This document shows positions 21,801 to 29,760 of a stretch of DNA of 64,000 nt, piece after piece (position 1 is the stretch's first letter; each line of letters starts with the position of its first letter). The notes beneath the pieces were generated by a model. That model was not told the origin of the DNA. It saw only the letters and a list, made by a program, of their open reading frames with translations, and did no database searches. The stretch lies in NCBI GenBank assembly GCA_023807065.1, contig JAJJLU010003477.1, positions 1-64,000 on the forward strand. The letters are read 5' to 3'. This DNA is from Isotricha intestinalis (Eukaryota; Ciliophora; Litostomatea; Vestibuliferida; Isotrichidae). A program made the position numbers and the translations under genes.

Positions 21801-22692
21801 CCTCATATATTTTACTATTAGATAAATCAAATGTTACATTTAATGTATATTCACTGTCTGTTTTGTTATAAAAACTAATATCTGTAGAATTAAAAGTTTT
21901 TTTTTGATCACTAGATACTAATGAAATCATTGTTATAACTTTATCTTCATATGTACCTACAAACTTCATTAAAACAGAAAATTTTTGGTTCGACATAAAA
22001 AATTGATGTTCTGTTATATCTTTTGAATAAAATTTATAAGTCTTTAATTCATACAAACTGTTATTACAAATATTTTTTGCATATAATTTATAAATATTAA
22101 CAGGCTTATTTATTTTAATATTAAATATTTCAATTTTGTTTTCATATATAGATACGCTATTATCTTTAACAACAAATTGATTTGTGTTATTTACTAATTC
22201 GATTTCCCCAAACACAAATTTTTGAATGTTTGTTTCAATGGAATTTAAAAAATCTATAGTATCGTTTTTTAATATGTTGCTCTCATCAAGGTCTAAAATT
22301 GTTTCACTCTTATTAACTTTAATTATTGAATGTAATTTTATATTATAATTGAAAGTATTTAAATTATTATTACAATTTATTGTTAAAGTATTATTTGTTT
22401 GTTGAGAAAGATTATTAGAAATCGGGATTTTTATTTTTAAAATATTATCAATTATATTATAATTATTATTATTTATTGTTTGTGTATTTAATATTATGGA
22501 ATCAATTTTGTCAATTTTTGAAGTAAATGTTATTTCAAAATATTCATCATAATAAGCACATAAATCATTTGTTGATTCTTGTAATACTCTGTTAAATTTT
22601 AATTCTTCTTTAAACATTCTAATAGATAGATTTTTCGTTAATATAACTGTTATTTGAAGTAATATCGGAAAATATAAAAAAATTAAAGACAT
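18814..22692 (-). CDS. Large cysteine-rich multi-pass membrane protein
   Basis: The protein has 1292 residues. A signal peptide (about 1-20) leads into an Asn-rich, probably N-glycosylated extracellular region. Cysteine-rich growth-factor-receptor/EGF-like modules span about 330-420 and 500-745, with repeated CxxCxxG-type spacing such as CVCSSGYELNNDGKC. A helical ectodomain (about 750-1040) follows, and then five hydrophobic segments at roughly 1045-1068, 1109-1126, 1157-1180, 1206-1232 and 1249-1270. The short C-terminus is cytosolic or lumenal depending on topology. A large ectodomain followed by a membrane block with an NLWYFHPITTLF segment recalls polycystin-1/REJ-type or other protist receptor proteins, but I cannot assign the family. 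A surface receptor or adhesion role is inference. Confidence 0.75.
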   Translation of the reverse strand: MSLIFLYFPILLQITVILTKNLSIRMFKEELKFNRVLQESTNDLCAYYDEYFEITFTSKIDKIDSIILNTQTINNNNYNIIDNILKIKIPISNNLSQQTNNTLTINCNNNLNTFNYNIKLHSIIKVNKSETILDLDESNILKNDTIDFLNSIETNIQKFVFGEIELVNNTNQFVVKDNSVSIYENKIEIFNIKINKPVNIYKLYAKNICNNSLYELKTYKFYSKDITEHQFFMSNQKFSVLMKFVGTYEDKVITMISLVSSDQKKTFNSTDISFYNKTDSEYTLNVTFDLSNSKIYEDTRFFIYFENFKSNRTNNHYITIKYCEEPTIFDNVTLKCIRCKNLFSQLRQTCVEKCSYNEYQYKSDGICYITCPEGLLGYKNICHQSCVGLSVNDLKEEGGKCVDLTFNLKSLSGKLSAQRDQIISLEFEEDFPEERLKEISMDKVSSTKCNKNSKNFNCTIDLSSFKINKVQNYNISYLIKKGDETELQKNSNITIKVNPSSLSCNKYNQIYNSSSNECEECNEGKYYSKNFSCINNCSEVNYFYLVKEKRCVKSCSLKVEYSDEEKYCLDNCENEKGYGYLYAYDENNCYKCESYEGLILKDGKCICEKEGYTNLRGECTKCLNISEGMIVRDGFCVCSSGYELNNDGKCINCSMLSEGMIEKDNKCVCDNGYHFNYTGDNKCRKIVDYENCREGYTGYYCDISINNLQEIENMISSIENQINEIISNLDEDMNIIELIEDENLNERIKQLSILYQYQPIKKNSILDKIKNLTINIIEYYNNNIDSITDSSTNLTEYIGLTLFYQKYALNSRRLENEKELSLLSIHQFYKNMIYNKKLTIFKLNRMSSVNHAFTNFIWNYTYGNYSGYVEEMTKLKSPYLKIENQDVSLILHTILNSSIITSGNLSNVIISSLYNKNNKIIEEPLIYSVDYKSFFGINNNLYSYYMSKGINIYNSDDQVFTDKCFRNYKLKYDLTTKYKKYSLYQGDIYFSCEESNSIDSLKNYYICDINTPFYYSREKDFTKIKLKDKNSGLPFKCIGKIQKFGKNLGFWVFFIIFIILISVTVLLILKGNKNSEKGEDEINRNYFIGNLWYFHPITTLFQESLLCPIQLKIYLFFFNFSSLFFFNELLYTEKSIEKRIYDKHRNNFWYPMKKEFGKIISSIIISMALIFIIKFLLLTDYNKNNELIEVNKMEYKIKNRLFNDFQKEKYILNLIICIITIIIMVFIWIYSIGFCNIYFFAQRSWVFSGFWSLILEWIIFAPLYLYIVSYFDEKGENKDLIISYYMKRLICF

Positions 22693-23185
22693 TTTTTGAT
22701 AGAAATATTAAATATATGAAATAAAGGAGAAAAAATATATTTTAACCAAAAAAAAGGCTATTTATTATTTATTATTTACTATTTACTATTTATTATTTAT
22801 TATTTTTATATTAAAGAAAAAACATAAAAATTATTATTACATATTTTAATAATTTGAAATAATAGAGTCCTTATGAAATAATGCCTAAAAAATTTAGGAC
22901 ATTAATAAAATTTAAAATTTAGGATAAAAAAAAATTCATTTTCATTTTCCAATAAATAGACACTGAAGAGATATTTAAAAAAAGAGAAATGGTTTCTAAA
23001 AGAATAAAAATAAAGTGAAAAGGAATGAATGTCTTAATAACATTTAAGATAAATTTCAAACTTTAATTTTTATATTCTTTTTTTAAAAAATTAATAATCC
23101 TTTATTAATCTCATTATTTAACTTTTTGTTTCTTTGAATATATTTAAATAATATATAATTCATAAATATATATATGAAATATATT
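22693..23185 (-). other. Intergenic region with a 7-bp tandem repeat
   Basis: This 493-bp gap lies upstream of the cysteine-rich receptor gene (minus strand) and downstream of the LRR gene. It contains six 7-bp repeats (next entry), a short inverted repeat CCTAAA-AAA-TTTAGG at 22884-22898, and a Lys/Glu-like short open stretch near 22970-23040 on the plus strand that I did not call. The promoter of the receptor gene should be here. Confidence 0.5.
22761..22802. repeat. 7-bp tandem repeat, six copies
   Basis: Six adjacent heptamers read TTTATTA, TTTATTA, TTTACTA, TTTACTA, TTTATTA, TTTATTA. Variants are paired in a symmetric order. It lies 69-110 bp upstream of the receptor start codon. A regulatory role is possible but unsupported. 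Confidence 0.85.
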
Positions 23186-26167
23186 TTATAATAAGTATGA
23201 AGAAGGAATTCCTTGTTGAATTAAATATTTTTTTATTCCATCTGAAATATCATTTTCTCTAATATCTAAATTAATAATATTAGATAAGAAATACTGGAAA
23301 TCTTTTTTAAAATATAATAATCCATCATCATTAAATTTATTTTTTGCTAAATTAATACTATCTAACATTTCAAATTTAGAAAAGTTATCATTTAATGCCT
23401 TCATTCCATCATTCCCAATTCTACAATTTTCAAAATCAAAAGATTTTAAAAAATAAAAAGTATCTCCTTCTTTACAAAAAACTTTAAAGGAAATATCACT
23501 TATTAAATTTCCTGATAAATTTAATTTTACTAATTTTATTTTTTCTTTCATTCCATTAATTAAAGAAATAAAACCATTATTATTCATTTCTGTATAAGAT
23601 AAATTTAATATTTTTAATTGTCTACATTTTCCTATATGAAAAGATAATGAATTTATTCCATTATCTTCTAAATTATTTAATGATAAATTTAATTCTCCTA
23701 AATTTTGAAAATAAATCAAATTTTTTGAAAAAAGAGCCATTGATTTAAAAGTAAAATTATTAAAAGAAAAATCTAATATTTTTACTTTTGGCATTTTTGA
23801 AAATAAAAGAGATATTTCTTTAATGAAATTATCATCTACATCTGCTTTACTAACAATTAATTTTTTAATATCTTTATATTTTTCTATTTTTCTTTTTAAA
23901 AATTGAATATTTGGATTAGTAATAATTAAATTTTCTATTATTTTATTTTTTTCATTTAAATTTATATTTCTATAAGAAAAAATATTTTTTAGTTTATCAT
24001 TATCATTTTTTTTTTTTTCTTCTTCATCATCATTAAAATTTTCTTCTAAAACAAAAGCCCCTCCACAATGAGTATAATTCCAATTTTTATTTAATTTTCT
24101 TAGTTCATTAAGTAATTCAATTAAATTTTCAATATTTAATTTTGTCTGACATAAATTTAAATAATATAATTTATTTAATTTTTTAATTGCATTAATTAAC
24201 TCTTTCAAACAATCTTCTCCAAGTAAATTTCCTCTAAAATTAATTTTATTGATTTTACTTCCGAAACCATTTAAAATTTTTTCTGAAAAATATTTTATTC
24301 CAATATTACTAATTTCACAATTCCAAAAATCAATATTTTCCAATTTAGAAATATATTCTAAAATATCACAAATATAAATTAATCCATCATCACAAATAGA
24401 ATTATCATACAAATCAATTATTTTTAAATTAGGTAATTCTTTTAATTCATTACATAATTCTTTTATTCCATTATCTCCAATAGAATTACCTTTTAAAATA
24501 AAAGCTTCTAAATGTTTACAAGGAATTTTCAAATGAATAATATTTTCATCTTCAAGAGAATTATAAGATAAATTTAAAACTTTTAAATGACTTAAATTTT
24601 TTAATCCTTTAGATAAAGTTTTAATACCATTTGAAGTTAAATTATTAGAAATAATAGATAAAGAAATTAATTGTCCAAAAGATTCCATAATATAATTTAA
24701 AGAATTTAAAGAAGAAACATTAATTTGTTCATCAAATAATTCAAATTCTCTTACATTTACACTATTTGCAACATTCCTTATATCTTTTACTTTTATTCTT
24801 TCTACTAAAGCTCCTAATTTACTTTCATCTGATAATACTTTTAAATTATCTTCTAATATTCCTAAATTTTTCTTATTTTCTCTTGTCATAAATTGAATTG
24901 ATTTTGATAAAGAATCAGGAATAAAACTAAAAATTATTTTATTTTTTGTTATTTTCTCACATTTAAATACTGAATTTGGCAAAAATAATATTATATTATC
25001 TCTATAAGGAGAATAATTTGATAAATCATAATAATATGATTGATATGTTAAATATGTTCTTGCTTTATATTCTGATTTTGAAAATCTAAATTCTATTAAT
25101 TGATATTCATTTTTATCATTATTAATTGAAGAATTAAATTTATTTGAACTTGTCATTAATAATCTATAATTAAAATAATAACTTCCTTCATTAAATTGAT
25201 TATAATTACAATAATTTGAATTTTTATTATTTTTTTTTTTCAGATAATAAAAAGATTTACTGATTTCATTTTTATCATTTTCTTCATTTTTATTAATTTT
25301 ATTTAAAACATATAATAAGCATAAATAAAAAGTAGTTAAAGAATAAGAATGAGAATCATTTTGTCCAATTGTAGATTGATATCCAATAATATCTTTTTGC
25401 AAATCTGTTTCTTCAAGAAACATTGCCAAAATTGTAGATTCAAAATTATTTTCATTTAATTGTTCAATATATTCTTTATAAACAGGTTTATCTTTAAAAT
25501 CAAAAAGCAATAATTTTTTAACTGAATTAAAACTCACTTTTTCCTTATATATATCTTCAAAAATAGATTTAATATAGTTTTGATATTGATTCAACAAAAA
25601 TCTTTTTAATTTGATTGAACAAATCATATAACTTGATAATAAATTATACATAAAATTATTATTATTAATATTTTTAAAAGGAAAAATAGAATTAAAAACA
25701 ATTGTACTTAAATTAGATACTAAAAAATATTGATATGATCTATATTCTTCTCCAATTTTTCCAAAACACATATTTTCAAAAATAAATTTTCCTCTTTTAA
25801 TAATATTAATTTTAGATAATTCTTCTTTAACTACTATTCCAATTTTATTCACAGAATCATTATTTTTTTTAAATAATAAATGTCTATTTTGAAAATAATT
25901 AAATACAATAAAAATTTTTTTAGTTTCATAAGGAAATTTATTAACATATGATTTTTCAATTAAAGTACTTTGTTCAAGAGAAAAAATTTCCCAAGGTATA
26001 TTTTCTTTATTATTATCTGAATTATACCCATTCCATTCTGAATAAACTTTTAAAAAAAACCATCTACTATTTCCTAAATTAGGAGCTTCCTTGAAATCAT
26101 CCTTTTTAATATTTAATATTAATTGGTTTGGTTTATTATTATTAATAGATGATTCATCTTGTCCCAT
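23186..26167 (-). CDS. WWE-like / ART-like / leucine-rich-repeat protein
   Basis: The protein has 993 residues and starts MGQDESS (possible N-myristoylation). Residues about 25-100 resemble a WWE domain (WNGYN...WEIFSLEQSTLIEKSY). About 270-430 resembles an arginine-type ADP-ribosyltransferase: an LLMTSSNKF strand where the family has the STS motif, and a YSPYRDNIILFLPNSVFKCE strand where it has ExE-x-L-x-P-P. There the expected catalytic Glu appears to be Ile, so this module may be inactive. Residues about 490-690 and 790-990 are leucine-rich repeats of the ribonuclease-inhibitor/NLRC type (for example LKVLNLSYNSLED, LKIIDLYDNSICD). WWE-ART combinations bind or make ADP-ribose signals in other proteins; here the role is unknown. 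LRRs are confident, the WWE and ART calls are moderate. Confidence 0.7.
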   Translation of the reverse strand: MGQDESSINNNKPNQLILNIKKDDFKEAPNLGNSRWFFLKVYSEWNGYNSDNNKENIPWEIFSLEQSTLIEKSYVNKFPYETKKIFIVFNYFQNRHLLFKKNNDSVNKIGIVVKEELSKINIIKRGKFIFENMCFGKIGEEYRSYQYFLVSNLSTIVFNSIFPFKNINNNNFMYNLLSSYMICSIKLKRFLLNQYQNYIKSIFEDIYKEKVSFNSVKKLLLFDFKDKPVYKEYIEQLNENNFESTILAMFLEETDLQKDIIGYQSTIGQNDSHSYSLTTFYLCLLYVLNKINKNEENDKNEISKSFYYLKKKNNKNSNYCNYNQFNEGSYYFNYRLLMTSSNKFNSSINNDKNEYQLIEFRFSKSEYKARTYLTYQSYYYDLSNYSPYRDNIILFLPNSVFKCEKITKNKIIFSFIPDSLSKSIQFMTRENKKNLGILEDNLKVLSDESKLGALVERIKVKDIRNVANSVNVREFELFDEQINVSSLNSLNYIMESFGQLISLSIISNNLTSNGIKTLSKGLKNLSHLKVLNLSYNSLEDENIIHLKIPCKHLEAFILKGNSIGDNGIKELCNELKELPNLKIIDLYDNSICDDGLIYICDILEYISKLENIDFWNCEISNIGIKYFSEKILNGFGSKINKINFRGNLLGEDCLKELINAIKKLNKLYYLNLCQTKLNIENLIELLNELRKLNKNWNYTHCGGAFVLEENFNDDEEEKKKNDNDKLKNIFSYRNINLNEKNKIIENLIITNPNIQFLKRKIEKYKDIKKLIVSKADVDDNFIKEISLLFSKMPKVKILDFSFNNFTFKSMALFSKNLIYFQNLGELNLSLNNLEDNGINSLSFHIGKCRQLKILNLSYTEMNNNGFISLINGMKEKIKLVKLNLSGNLISDISFKVFCKEGDTFYFLKSFDFENCRIGNDGMKALNDNFSKFEMLDSINLAKNKFNDDGLLYFKKDFQYFLSNIINLDIRENDISDGIKKYLIQQGIPSSYLL

Positions 26168-26250
26168 AATTATTTAATTTTTTTAAATATTATTAATTAA
26201 TTTATATTTTTAAATTCAGAAATAAAATATATTTATTTGTTTTTTAAATA

Positions 26251-27009
26251 ATGGATGAGACACAAACTAAAATTTTAATTATTATGAGACATGGAGAAAG
26301 AATTGATTGTGCTGAAGATTTAAAAATAAATGAAAAAAGTAAGTTAAATATATGTGACCCTGAATTAACTAAAAAAGGTATTTCACAAGCACAAGATATC
26401 GGTTGTCAAATTGTTAAAAGATTAGATTTAAATTTATCTGAAATTAATTTATTTATTAGTCCTTTCACAAGAACAATTATGACGGCTTTAAATGTTGGAA
26501 AAGAATTATTAAAAAAAGATAATTCTGTTAAAATTAATTATTATATCATAAAAGATTTATCTGAATTTTTAAGTAAAAAAATTTTTCATAAATCACCTTT
26601 TAATGATTTATTATATTATAATCAAAATAAAGAAAATAAAAAAAATTTATATGAAGAATTAATAAAATCTCAAACAAAAAATAATTTTGAATTTATAGAA
26701 TTATTTAATGATTCAATAAAAGCAAAGTATCCAGAAAATTTTAAGGAAAGTATAAAAAGATATAATAATATAATAGAAAAAATATTAACAAATGTAAAAA
26801 ATATTTCATCAAATAATTCAATAAATATTATAGTTTCTCATGGTTATGGAGTTCAAATAATGACAGAATATATTTTAGAGACAGATTGCATTAATGGAGA
26901 AGAAAGTTTAAAGAAAGAAATTTTTTATGTTGATTATTGTACTAGTTATTGTTTTAATATAATAAATAATAAATTAAAATATATAGGAGATATGAACCCA
27001 AGTGAATAA
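26251..27009 (+). CDS. Histidine phosphatase superfamily (phosphoglycerate mutase-like) protein
   Basis: This 252-residue protein has the RHG signature at about 13-15 (IIMRHGERID), which carries the phosphorylated His14. The SPFTRTIMTA segment follows at about 69-78, and the second catalytic histidine is at about 197 (VSHGYGVQ). The arrangement matches small histidine phosphatases such as UBASH3/TIGAR/PGM-like proteins, possibly a protein or small-molecule phosphatase. Substrate cannot be told from sequence. It has no signal peptide or membrane segment. The LRR gene is divergent with an 83-bp gap between starts. Confidence 0.85.
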   Translation: MDETQTKILIIMRHGERIDCAEDLKINEKSKLNICDPELTKKGISQAQDIGCQIVKRLDLNLSEINLFISPFTRTIMTALNVGKELLKKDNSVKINYYIIKDLSEFLSKKIFHKSPFNDLLYYNQNKENKKNLYEELIKSQTKNNFEFIELFNDSIKAKYPENFKESIKRYNNIIEKILTNVKNISSNNSINIIVSHGYGVQIMTEYILETDCINGEESLKKEIFYVDYCTSYCFNIINNKLKYIGDMNPSE

Positions 27010-27313
27010 AAAATAATTTTTAAAAATTTTTATTAATTTTAGAAACAGCAAAGTAATAAATATATCGATATTAATTTATTTTAATTATAAATGGATAAAT
27101 ATCATAAAAAAGAAAGTTTAAAATATAAATATAAAGAAAGGAAATCTTTGTGAAAAATTATTCAAAAAAGTATTAATGATGGTTCTAAAGATAATGTTTG
27201 TTATATTATAATTAAAATATAGATTTTTTTTATTAAAAATATAAAAGTTTTTAAAATTAATCACCCATTTTAGTTTAATATATATATAATTAATATTATA
27301 TTACTTTACTTTT
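27010..27313 (+). other. Convergent intergenic gap carrying a PP2C-like relic
   Basis: This 304-bp gap lies between two convergent genes. Apart from the relic called separately, I see only A/T-rich DNA. Confidence 0.5.
27091..27222 (+). pseudogene. PP2C-like C-terminal relic
   Basis: An ATG-initiated frame of 44 codons is interrupted by an in-frame TGA at 27151-27153. After that stop it reads KIIQKSINDGSKDNVCYIIIKI in the one-letter code (shown in parts: KIIQKSIN, DGSKDNV, CYIIIKI) before a TAG. This resembles the end of PP2C/PPM phosphatases, where a GS-x-DN motif precedes a final hydrophobic strand. No upstream PP2C motifs are visible, so it would be a truncated remnant. Chance similarity is possible because the matched region is short. 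Confidence 0.35.
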
Positions 27314-29650
27314 TTATAAGTGAATATTTTTGCTTTTTATATTATGTTTATTTGAAATATTAAATTCAAAATTATTTTCTTTTTTCTTAATTATAGGAAT
27401 ATGTATATGAGAATAAGATATATCATTAAAGGAAATATCATTATTACTTACAAAACTAAAATCATTTACACTTTTATATTTAAATGATTTTTCCTTTTTT
27501 AAATTTATTAATCTTATTTCAAATTCCTTATTGAAAGGACTATTAGAAAAATTTCTTGTTTTTCTTTTGTTAACTGTATAAAAACCACATTCTTTATGAA
27601 TTTGTTTTCTTAAATAATTATAATTATATTCATTTCTTCTTAAATTACTTAAAAAAAGTTGTAATTTACCTTCTTTTTCATATTTATCAATATTTTCAGT
27701 TTTAGTATATAAAGAGGGTTTTGTTGAATTAATTAATGTTTTTATTTTTCTCACTGATGAAGTTGCAGTTGAATTTGGACTTAAATTTAAATGAGTTTTA
27801 CTTTCTATTTTAGATAAATTTCTTGAATGAATATTTGGATATTTTTCACTTGACAAAAATTTTAAATTATTATTTAATGTTACTGTTTCTGTTGTTTTAT
27901 TCTTTTTTTTTCTTTCATTAATTCTTAATTTTCTTTTAAAGTTCTTCAATGATAATATTTTCTTATGTAAATTTGGTGTCTTTTTTAACTTATATATTAA
28001 ATTATCTTCTGTATTAATTCCATTTACTTTTTTAAATCTATTATATTCACAAGAAAGAAATCTTTTTTCATTTCTTTTTTCAATATTTAAATAAGTTTTT
28101 ATTTGATTTAAAAGAGTTTTTTTTCTTTCAAGAATTATTTTTTTAATTTCTGTAAAAGGAATATTTTTTCTTCTAAAAAAATCAATGAAATTTCCTATAT
28201 CAATTCTATTTACTTTTCCTTCATTAGAAATACATTTAATAGAATAAAATCTATATTTACATTCAAAGGCTTCTTCCAATCCTATAATATCATTAATATT
28301 TATTGTTCTAAATTTTATATTTATTAATTTATTTGAATCCTTTATTTCTAATTCTTTCAAAAATAAATCATTGAGTTCAATAATATTATTTTCTTCATTT
28401 ATTATTTGATAAGGAATTAAACCATTCTCTTTTAAATTTTTTCGAAAAAAATTATTTATTTCATTTATGTATATTTCATTTTTTTCATTTTTTATTAACC
28501 AAGAGAAAAATTTTTTTGTATTTTTATTGAAATAATATTTTAATTTTTCAAAATTAGAATAATTCAATTGAATAGAACATTCAAAGAGACCATTAATAAT
28601 TAAATAAATATAATTACTTTCATCATTTTGCTTATATAAATAATCTCCTTTTTCTAAATGTATTTTTGTATTTAAAGAAAGATATTTTAAAATCATTTCT
28701 TTTTCAAAATTTTTAAAAACAATCAAATTCATTTTAATTTTTTCTAAAAAATCATTTAATTGTTTTTCTTCTATTTCTTTTATAATTTGTTCATAATCTT
28801 TTTTTTTAATTGAAACTAAAATACAATTTGAACTGGCAATAATATTAGTATTTGATTTTTCATTATTTAAAAGAGCAATTTCACCAAAATTATTTCCACT
28901 TTCTTTTTCATCAAATAATATATTTTCTTCAATATAAAATTTTTTTAAATTATAACAATCAGGTAATTTTTCATAATCATAATTGTTGTTTTGTATATTG
29001 TGAATATTATAAATTTGACAATTTTTTCTTTCAATTCTTTCCAAAGTTAATTTATCTTCTTTTAAATTATTTAAATATATTATAAAATCTTTTACCATCA
29101 TTTCTTTATAAATAATATATGGTTTATAAAATTTAACTTTTCCAGAAAGTATAATATAAAATTTTTTATATTCAGTATCATATTTAATTATAGTTTCTCC
29201 TTCTTTAAAGATTTCTAAATTCATTACTGTTGAAAGAAGAAAAATTTTTTCTTCTTCATTATTTTTTTTTAATTTAGTGAAATATTTATAATTTTCACTT
29301 ATATAATAAGAAAGTACTTTATAATCAAAATATTTATTTAAATTTTTTGGCTTTGATAATATTTCAATTATTGAATCTAAAGTTATATACTTATCAAATA
29401 TTCTTTCTTTTATTTTTATTATTAAAGGGGTTTTGATCAAGTGTCGTTTTATATTGTTTTTTTCACTTGAAAATGTCCTTAATGTAACTCTTATAATATT
29501 TTGAATGAAATTTGTATATTTAACTAATCTCTTATATGAAAAATAATTTTTATTTTTTGAATAAAGACTTATTGAAGTTTTCCTGTTTTGAAAGAAAAAT
29601 TTTTGATTTTTTGAATGATGAAATAATTCAGTAAATCTGGTTTTTAACAT
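27314..29650 (-). CDS. Cyclic-nucleotide-binding-domain protein
   Basis: The 778-residue protein contains two CNBD-like modules. The first (about 130-290) has FKEGETIIKYD, IILSGKVKFY and the cassette start GEIALLNNEKSNTNI at about 254-268. The second (about 315-370) has LEKGDYLYKQNDESNYIYLI. In the first the Arg that binds the cyclic phosphate in canonical cassettes (GELAL-x5-RAATV) is Ser, so ligand binding is doubtful. The N-terminal 60 residues and the C-terminal part (about 560-778) are basic and low-complexity. There is no kinase or channel domain. Such proteins occur widely in ciliates, often without assigned function. Confidence 0.8.
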   Translation of the reverse strand: MLKTRFTELFHHSKNQKFFFQNRKTSISLYSKNKNYFSYKRLVKYTNFIQNIIRVTLRTFSSEKNNIKRHLIKTPLIIKIKERIFDKYITLDSIIEILSKPKNLNKYFDYKVLSYYISENYKYFTKLKKNNEEEKIFLLSTVMNLEIFKEGETIIKYDTEYKKFYIILSGKVKFYKPYIIYKEMMVKDFIIYLNNLKEDKLTLERIERKNCQIYNIHNIQNNNYDYEKLPDCYNLKKFYIEENILFDEKESGNNFGEIALLNNEKSNTNIIASSNCILVSIKKKDYEQIIKEIEEKQLNDFLEKIKMNLIVFKNFEKEMILKYLSLNTKIHLEKGDYLYKQNDESNYIYLIINGLFECSIQLNYSNFEKLKYYFNKNTKKFFSWLIKNEKNEIYINEINNFFRKNLKENGLIPYQIINEENNIIELNDLFLKELEIKDSNKLINIKFRTININDIIGLEEAFECKYRFYSIKCISNEGKVNRIDIGNFIDFFRRKNIPFTEIKKIILERKKTLLNQIKTYLNIEKRNEKRFLSCEYNRFKKVNGINTEDNLIYKLKKTPNLHKKILSLKNFKRKLRINERKKKNKTTETVTLNNNLKFLSSEKYPNIHSRNLSKIESKTHLNLSPNSTATSSVRKIKTLINSTKPSLYTKTENIDKYEKEGKLQLFLSNLRRNEYNYNYLRKQIHKECGFYTVNKRKTRNFSNSPFNKEFEIRLINLKKEKSFKYKSVNDFSFVSNNDISFNDISYSHIHIPIIKKKENNFEFNISNKHNIKSKNIHL

Positions 29651-29760
29651 TAATTATTTTTTTTAAATTTTCAATTAAATATTAATTATATTTTAAAAAA
29701 CAATAGCATAAAATATTTTTAATATCTTGAAAAAAAAATTAAAAAAAGAAAATAAAAAAA

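Noticed and set aside
22884..22898. CCTAAA-AAA-TTTAGG inverted repeat as a terminator or operator.
   Set aside because: The stem is only six base pairs and such palindromes are frequent in A/T-rich DNA; no supporting context.
22970..23085. A Lys/Glu-like plus-strand open stretch in the receptor upstream region.
   Set aside because: It has internal stops and no family resemblance; too weak to call as a relic.
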